In this document: positions 13,135-16,185 of the stretch, one piece after another
Position numbering within the stretch: position 1 is the stretch's first letter
How the letters are laid out: each line of letters begins with the position of its first letter
NCBI GenBank assembly: GCA_963557065.1
Contig: CAUWCT010000068.1
Location: forward strand, 1-16,185
Direction: 5' to 3'
Source: UMGS1370 sp963557065
GTDB lineage: Bacteria; Bacillota; Clostridia; Lachnospirales; Lachnospiraceae
DNA length: 16,185 nucleotides
Made by a program: the position numbers and the translations under genes
The notes under the pieces: model-generated
The model's database searches: none
What the model was told of the DNA's origin: nothing
Seen by the model: only the letters and a program-made list of their open reading frames with translations

Positions 13135-15360
13135 ATGGCAACAGTAAAGGGATTTGTAGAGCGGATTAAGTTTCGCAATGAAGAAAACGGATATACAGTT
13201 TTAAGCATTGCCGATGGAAAAGATGAAACCATTCTGGTAGGGACCTTCCATTACATTAGTGAAGGGGAGATGGTAGAGGCCACAGGCACTATGATCGAAC
13301 ATCCTGTGTATGGAGAGCAGCTTCAGGTAGAAAGCTATGAAATTCAGACACCAGAGGATAATGCGGCAATCGAGAGATACTTGGGCTCCGGCGCAATTAA
13401 AGGCGTGGGGGCTTCTTTGGCTGCCAGAATTGTAAAAAAATTTAAGGCAGATACGTTCCGCGTAATGGAGGAAGAGCCGGAACGCCTTTCTGAGGTAAAA
13501 GGGATCAGCGAGAAGATGGCAATGCTAATCGGGGAGCAGGTAGCAGCCAAAAAGGAGATGCGTCAGGCCATGATGTTTCTTCAGGAATATGGCATTTCCA
13601 TGAATCTGGCGGTGAAAATTTATCAGGAATACGGCTCCAGGATGTACAGTATTTTAAAGGAAAATCCGTACCGGCTGGCGGATGACATTCCAGGGGTAGG
13701 ATTTAAGATGGCAGATGAGATTGCCCGGAAAGTGGGGCTGTTTACAGATTCGGATTACCGGATTAAAAGCGGGATTTTTTACACCCTTCTTCAGGCAGTG
13801 GGAAATGGCCATACGTATTTGCCGGAACAGGAACTAAAAGCCGGAGCAGGCGAACTATTGCAGGTTCATCCTGACGATATGGATAAACATCTGATGGATC
13901 TTCAGATGGAGAAAAAAATTATGGTCCGGGAACAGGACGGGCAGCGGATCATTTATTCCTCCCAGTATTATTACCTGGAACTGAATACAGCAAAAATGCT
14001 GATGGATCTGAATATTAAAGGGGATATTCCCAGCGGGACGATTGAAAAGCGTCTGGAGCAAATCCAGGCATCCGAACAGATTGAATTGGATGAAATGCAG
14101 CAGCAGGCGGTTTTGGAGGCAGTAAACAGCGGCCTCATGGTGATTACCGGCGGTCCGGGTACGGGAAAGACCACTACGATTAATGCCATCATTCAGTATT
14201 TTGAGATGGAAGGCATGGAGATTCTTCTGGCAGCTCCTACGGGCAGGGCGGCAAAGCGCATGACGGAAGCTACTGGATACGAGGCCAGGACCATTCACCG
14301 GATGCTGGAACTTACCGGTATGCCGGAAGAAAAAGAACGGGTGGGGATGCATTTTGAGAGAAATGAAGAGAATCCCCTGGACGCAGACGTAATCATTATT
14401 GACGAGATGTCTATGGTAGATATTGGGCTGATGCACGCTCTGCTAAAAGCCGTTACAGTGGGAACCAGACTGATTCTGGTGGGGGACGTCAACCAGCTCC
14501 CCAGTGTGGGGCCGGGAAATGTGCTGAGGGACATTATTGATTCCGGCCAGTTTAATGTGGTAAAACTGACAAAGATTTTCCGGCAGGCGGCAGAGAGCGA
14601 TATTATCGTCAATGCCCACCGGATCAATGACGGACAGCCGATTCCTTTGGGAAAACCCAGCAAAGACTTCCTCTTTATCAAAAGAGATACGCCGGACGCC
14701 ATTATCAGCGCCATGATTACTCTGGTTCAGAAAAAACTTCCGGCATATGTAGATGCTGATCCTATGGACATTCAGATCATGACGCCTATGAGAAAAGGCG
14801 CCTTGGGCGTGGAGCGGCTGAATCAGATTTTTCAGTCCTTTTTAAATCCCCCGGATAAAAAGAAGGCGGAAAAGGAACTGAATGGGACAATCTGGCGCAC
14901 CGGTGACAAGGTGATGCAGATCAAAAACAATTATCAGATAGAATGGGAGATCCGCAGCCGTTACAACATGCCGGTAGACAAAGGCATGGGGGTGTTTAAT
15001 GGGGATATTGGAAGAATCCGGGAGGTCAATGAGTTTGCAGAAACCATTACAGTAGAGTTTGACGAGGGCCGTCTGGTGGAATACTCTTTTAAGCAGACAG
15101 AAGAACTGGAGTTGGCCTATGCCATTACCATCCATAAGTCCCAGGGAAGCGAATACCCGGCAGTAATAATTCCCATTCACAGCGGCCCAAGGATGTTAAT
15201 GAACCGCAATCTGATTTATACAGGGGTGACCAGGGCAAAGACCTGTGTCTGTCTGGTGGGGATTCCGGAGATGTTTCAGGCCATGGCAAACAATGCAATG
15301 GAACAGAAACGGTATTCGGGTTTAAAGGAGAGGATTAAAGAAATATGCGCATTGGCGTAA
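13135..15360 (+). CDS. recD2: RecD2 5'-3' DNA helicase (RecD/TraA type)
   Basis: A 741-residue superfamily 1B helicase, the stand-alone RecD2 (YrrC) type of bacteria without RecBC, involved in DNA repair and replication-fork restart. The N-terminal OB-like domain is about 1-70. Helix-hairpin-helix segments lie about 85-200 (GVGASLAARIV, GISEKMAMLIG, GVGFKMADEIA). Then come helicase motif I GGPGTGKTT (339-347), Ia APTGRAAKRM (367-376), II IIIDEMSMVD (420-429), III LVGDVNQLPSVGPGNVL (448-464), V AYAITIHKSQGSEY (661-674) and VI YTGVTRAK (695-702). No RecB or RecC gene is nearby, consistent with RecD2. The start at 13135 has a modest AGGA at 13124-13127; ATG 13131 is in another frame. It overlaps the next gene by 16 bases, so the two are co-transcribed and probably translationally coupled. 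Confidence 0.95.
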   Translation: MATVKGFVERIKFRNEENGYTVLSIADGKDETILVGTFHYISEGEMVEATGTMIEHPVYGEQLQVESYEIQTPEDNAAIERYLGSGAIKGVGASLAARIVKKFKADTFRVMEEEPERLSEVKGISEKMAMLIGEQVAAKKEMRQAMMFLQEYGISMNLAVKIYQEYGSRMYSILKENPYRLADDIPGVGFKMADEIARKVGLFTDSDYRIKSGIFYTLLQAVGNGHTYLPEQELKAGAGELLQVHPDDMDKHLMDLQMEKKIMVREQDGQRIIYSSQYYYLELNTAKMLMDLNIKGDIPSGTIEKRLEQIQASEQIELDEMQQQAVLEAVNSGLMVITGGPGTGKTTTINAIIQYFEMEGMEILLAAPTGRAAKRMTEATGYEARTIHRMLELTGMPEEKERVGMHFERNEENPLDADVIIIDEMSMVDIGLMHALLKAVTVGTRLILVGDVNQLPSVGPGNVLRDIIDSGQFNVVKLTKIFRQAAESDIIVNAHRINDGQPIPLGKPSKDFLFIKRDTPDAIISAMITLVQKKLPAYVDADPMDIQIMTPMRKGALGVERLNQIFQSFLNPPDKKKAEKELNGTIWRTGDKVMQIKNNYQIEWEIRSRYNMPVDKGMGVFNGDIGRIREVNEFAETITVEFDEGRLVEYSFKQTEELELAYAITIHKSQGSEYPAVIIPIHSGPRMLMNRNLIYTGVTRAKTCVCLVGIPEMFQAMANNAMEQKRYSGLKERIKEICALA

Positions 15361-16124
15361 AGGGGAATAGAAAGAAACAAATCAGGAACCGGAGGAAGGC
15401 GGTCTGGAATGGATTGCTGGACGGACTTTATCCCAGAAGATGTCCTGTTTGCGGAGATATTGCAATGCCCAAAGGGGAACTTATCTGCCCGGACTGTGAA
15501 AAGCAGATTTCCTGGGTAGAGGGGCCTGTCTGCAAAACCTGCGGCCGTCAGGTGGCAGACGAGACAGCGGAGTATTGTCCGGATTGTCTGCGCCGCCGCC
15601 ATGTGTTTGATGGCGGGATTGCACTCTGCAATTACAATGAAGCAGTCCGTACATCTATGGGAAAAATCAAATATCAGGGGCGAAGGGAATATCTGGATTT
15701 TTATGGAATGGCGTTTGCAAAGCGGCGCGGCAGGCAGCTTGCCGGATTTTGGGCAGATGCCCTGGTGCCGGTGCCGGTACATCCGGCCAGAAAGAGAAAA
15801 AGAGGATTTAATCAGGCAGAGGTACTGGCAGAGAGGATTTCGGAAGAGATGGAAAAGCAGTACGGAAAAACCATTCCGGTTCGGACGGATTTGCTGTTTC
15901 GGACAAAAAAGACACTTCCTCAAAAGGATTTAACTGCCGCAGAGCGCCTTAAAAATCTGGAAGATGCTTTTGAGGCCGGGCCGGTTCCACCCCATATCCG
16001 CAGGGTGATTCTGGTAGATGATATATACACGACCGGAAGCACAGCAGATGCCTGTGCAAAGGCGCTGAAACGTGCCGGTGTGTTAAGGGTTTGCGTGGCA
16101 GCGGCCTGCATCGGAAATCAATAA
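15345..16124 (+). CDS. comFC: ComF-family phosphoribosyltransferase-like protein
   Basis: A 259-residue protein of the ComFC group, which in competent bacteria helps imported single-stranded DNA reach recombination; many non-competent Clostridia keep it. The N-terminus has four CxxC pairs (C33/C36, C48/C51, C63/C66, C78/C81), enough for two zinc sites. The C-terminal PRTase domain shows VPVPVHPARKRKRGFNQAE (141-159) and the PRPP loop VILVDDIYTTGSTADAC (221-237). The basic first 20 residues (KGNRKKQIRNRRK) precede the family domain and come from the overlap with recD2. A later start is not obvious because no ATG or GTG with a ribosome binding site occurs before C33; AAAGGAGAGG at 15324-15333 supports ATG 15345. 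No comFA helicase is beside it, so its partner, if any, is elsewhere. The two-gene unit with recD2 suggests a DNA-processing role. Confidence 0.93.
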   Translation: MRIGVKGNRKKQIRNRRKAVWNGLLDGLYPRRCPVCGDIAMPKGELICPDCEKQISWVEGPVCKTCGRQVADETAEYCPDCLRRRHVFDGGIALCNYNEAVRTSMGKIKYQGRREYLDFYGMAFAKRRGRQLAGFWADALVPVPVHPARKRKRGFNQAEVLAERISEEMEKQYGKTIPVRTDLLFRTKKTLPQKDLTAAERLKNLEDAFEAGPVPPHIRRVILVDDIYTTGSTADACAKALKRAGVLRVCVAAACIGNQ

Positions 16125-16185
16125 AAAACTGTGTCAAGCGTTTTTGAAAATGTCCCGAAAAACCTGAAACATTAGCCCCGATTCG

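Noticed and set aside
13855..14436. 193-codon minus-strand frame inside recD2
   Set aside because: It is a shadow of the helicase coding sequence, with no start context and no family resemblance.
16125..16185. Possible sigma-28-like CCGAT element and AT-rich AAAAAC/GTTTTT stem after comF
   Set aside because: Spacing to any TAAA-like -35 is wrong, the stem is only six mostly A-T pairs, and the window ends here. I see nothing I can support.

Overview
The window looks like chromosomal core sequence from a spore-forming low-to-mid GC Firmicute, most likely class Clostridia and plausibly Lachnospiraceae. This is inferred from several things together: strong AGGAGG-type ribosome binding sites, a T-box leader, a reverse rubrerythrin next to a PerR repressor, a CotS-family spore coat gene, an editing-domain-less prolyl-tRNA synthetase, and a recD2-comF pair. 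I see no rRNA or tRNA gene, transposase, integrase, phage gene or CRISPR array. All but one of the supported genes are on the + strand.

Layout. At 1-2200 are a fumarylacetoacetate-hydrolase-family enzyme, then perR and a reverse rubrerythrin. Each of these last two has its own promoter carrying a matching palindromic operator just after the -10 element: a compact peroxide-defence module closed by a long terminator. At 2200-6160 are a structured intergenic stretch, a YkgJ-type cysteine-cluster protein, a T-box leader whose -10 element overlaps the stop codon of that gene, and then proS-cca, which together supply tRNA charging and tRNA 3'-end synthesis. At 6160-9120 are a CotS-like coat protein with a sigma-E-like promoter, then a phosphoglucomutase/phosphomannomutase. 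The mutase ends at a terminator shared with a convergent minus-strand membrane protein (9124-9900). From 10064 are an ABC-F ATPase, a 419-base structured gap, an MreB-family actin homologue, and an overlapping recD2-comF pair.

The protein-coding content is largely ordinary housekeeping. The parts that deserve a second look are regulatory or non-coding: the paired PerR operators, the extra alternative hairpins between the proS T-box terminator and its start codon, the sigma-E-like promoter feeding a degenerate-kinase CotS protein, and the hairpin-rich gap in front of mreB. I did not find a convincing previously undescribed multi-gene system. Several computed start codons were moved inward to ATG codons with good ribosome binding sites (85, 3524, 6239, 7327, and 9900 on the minus strand).
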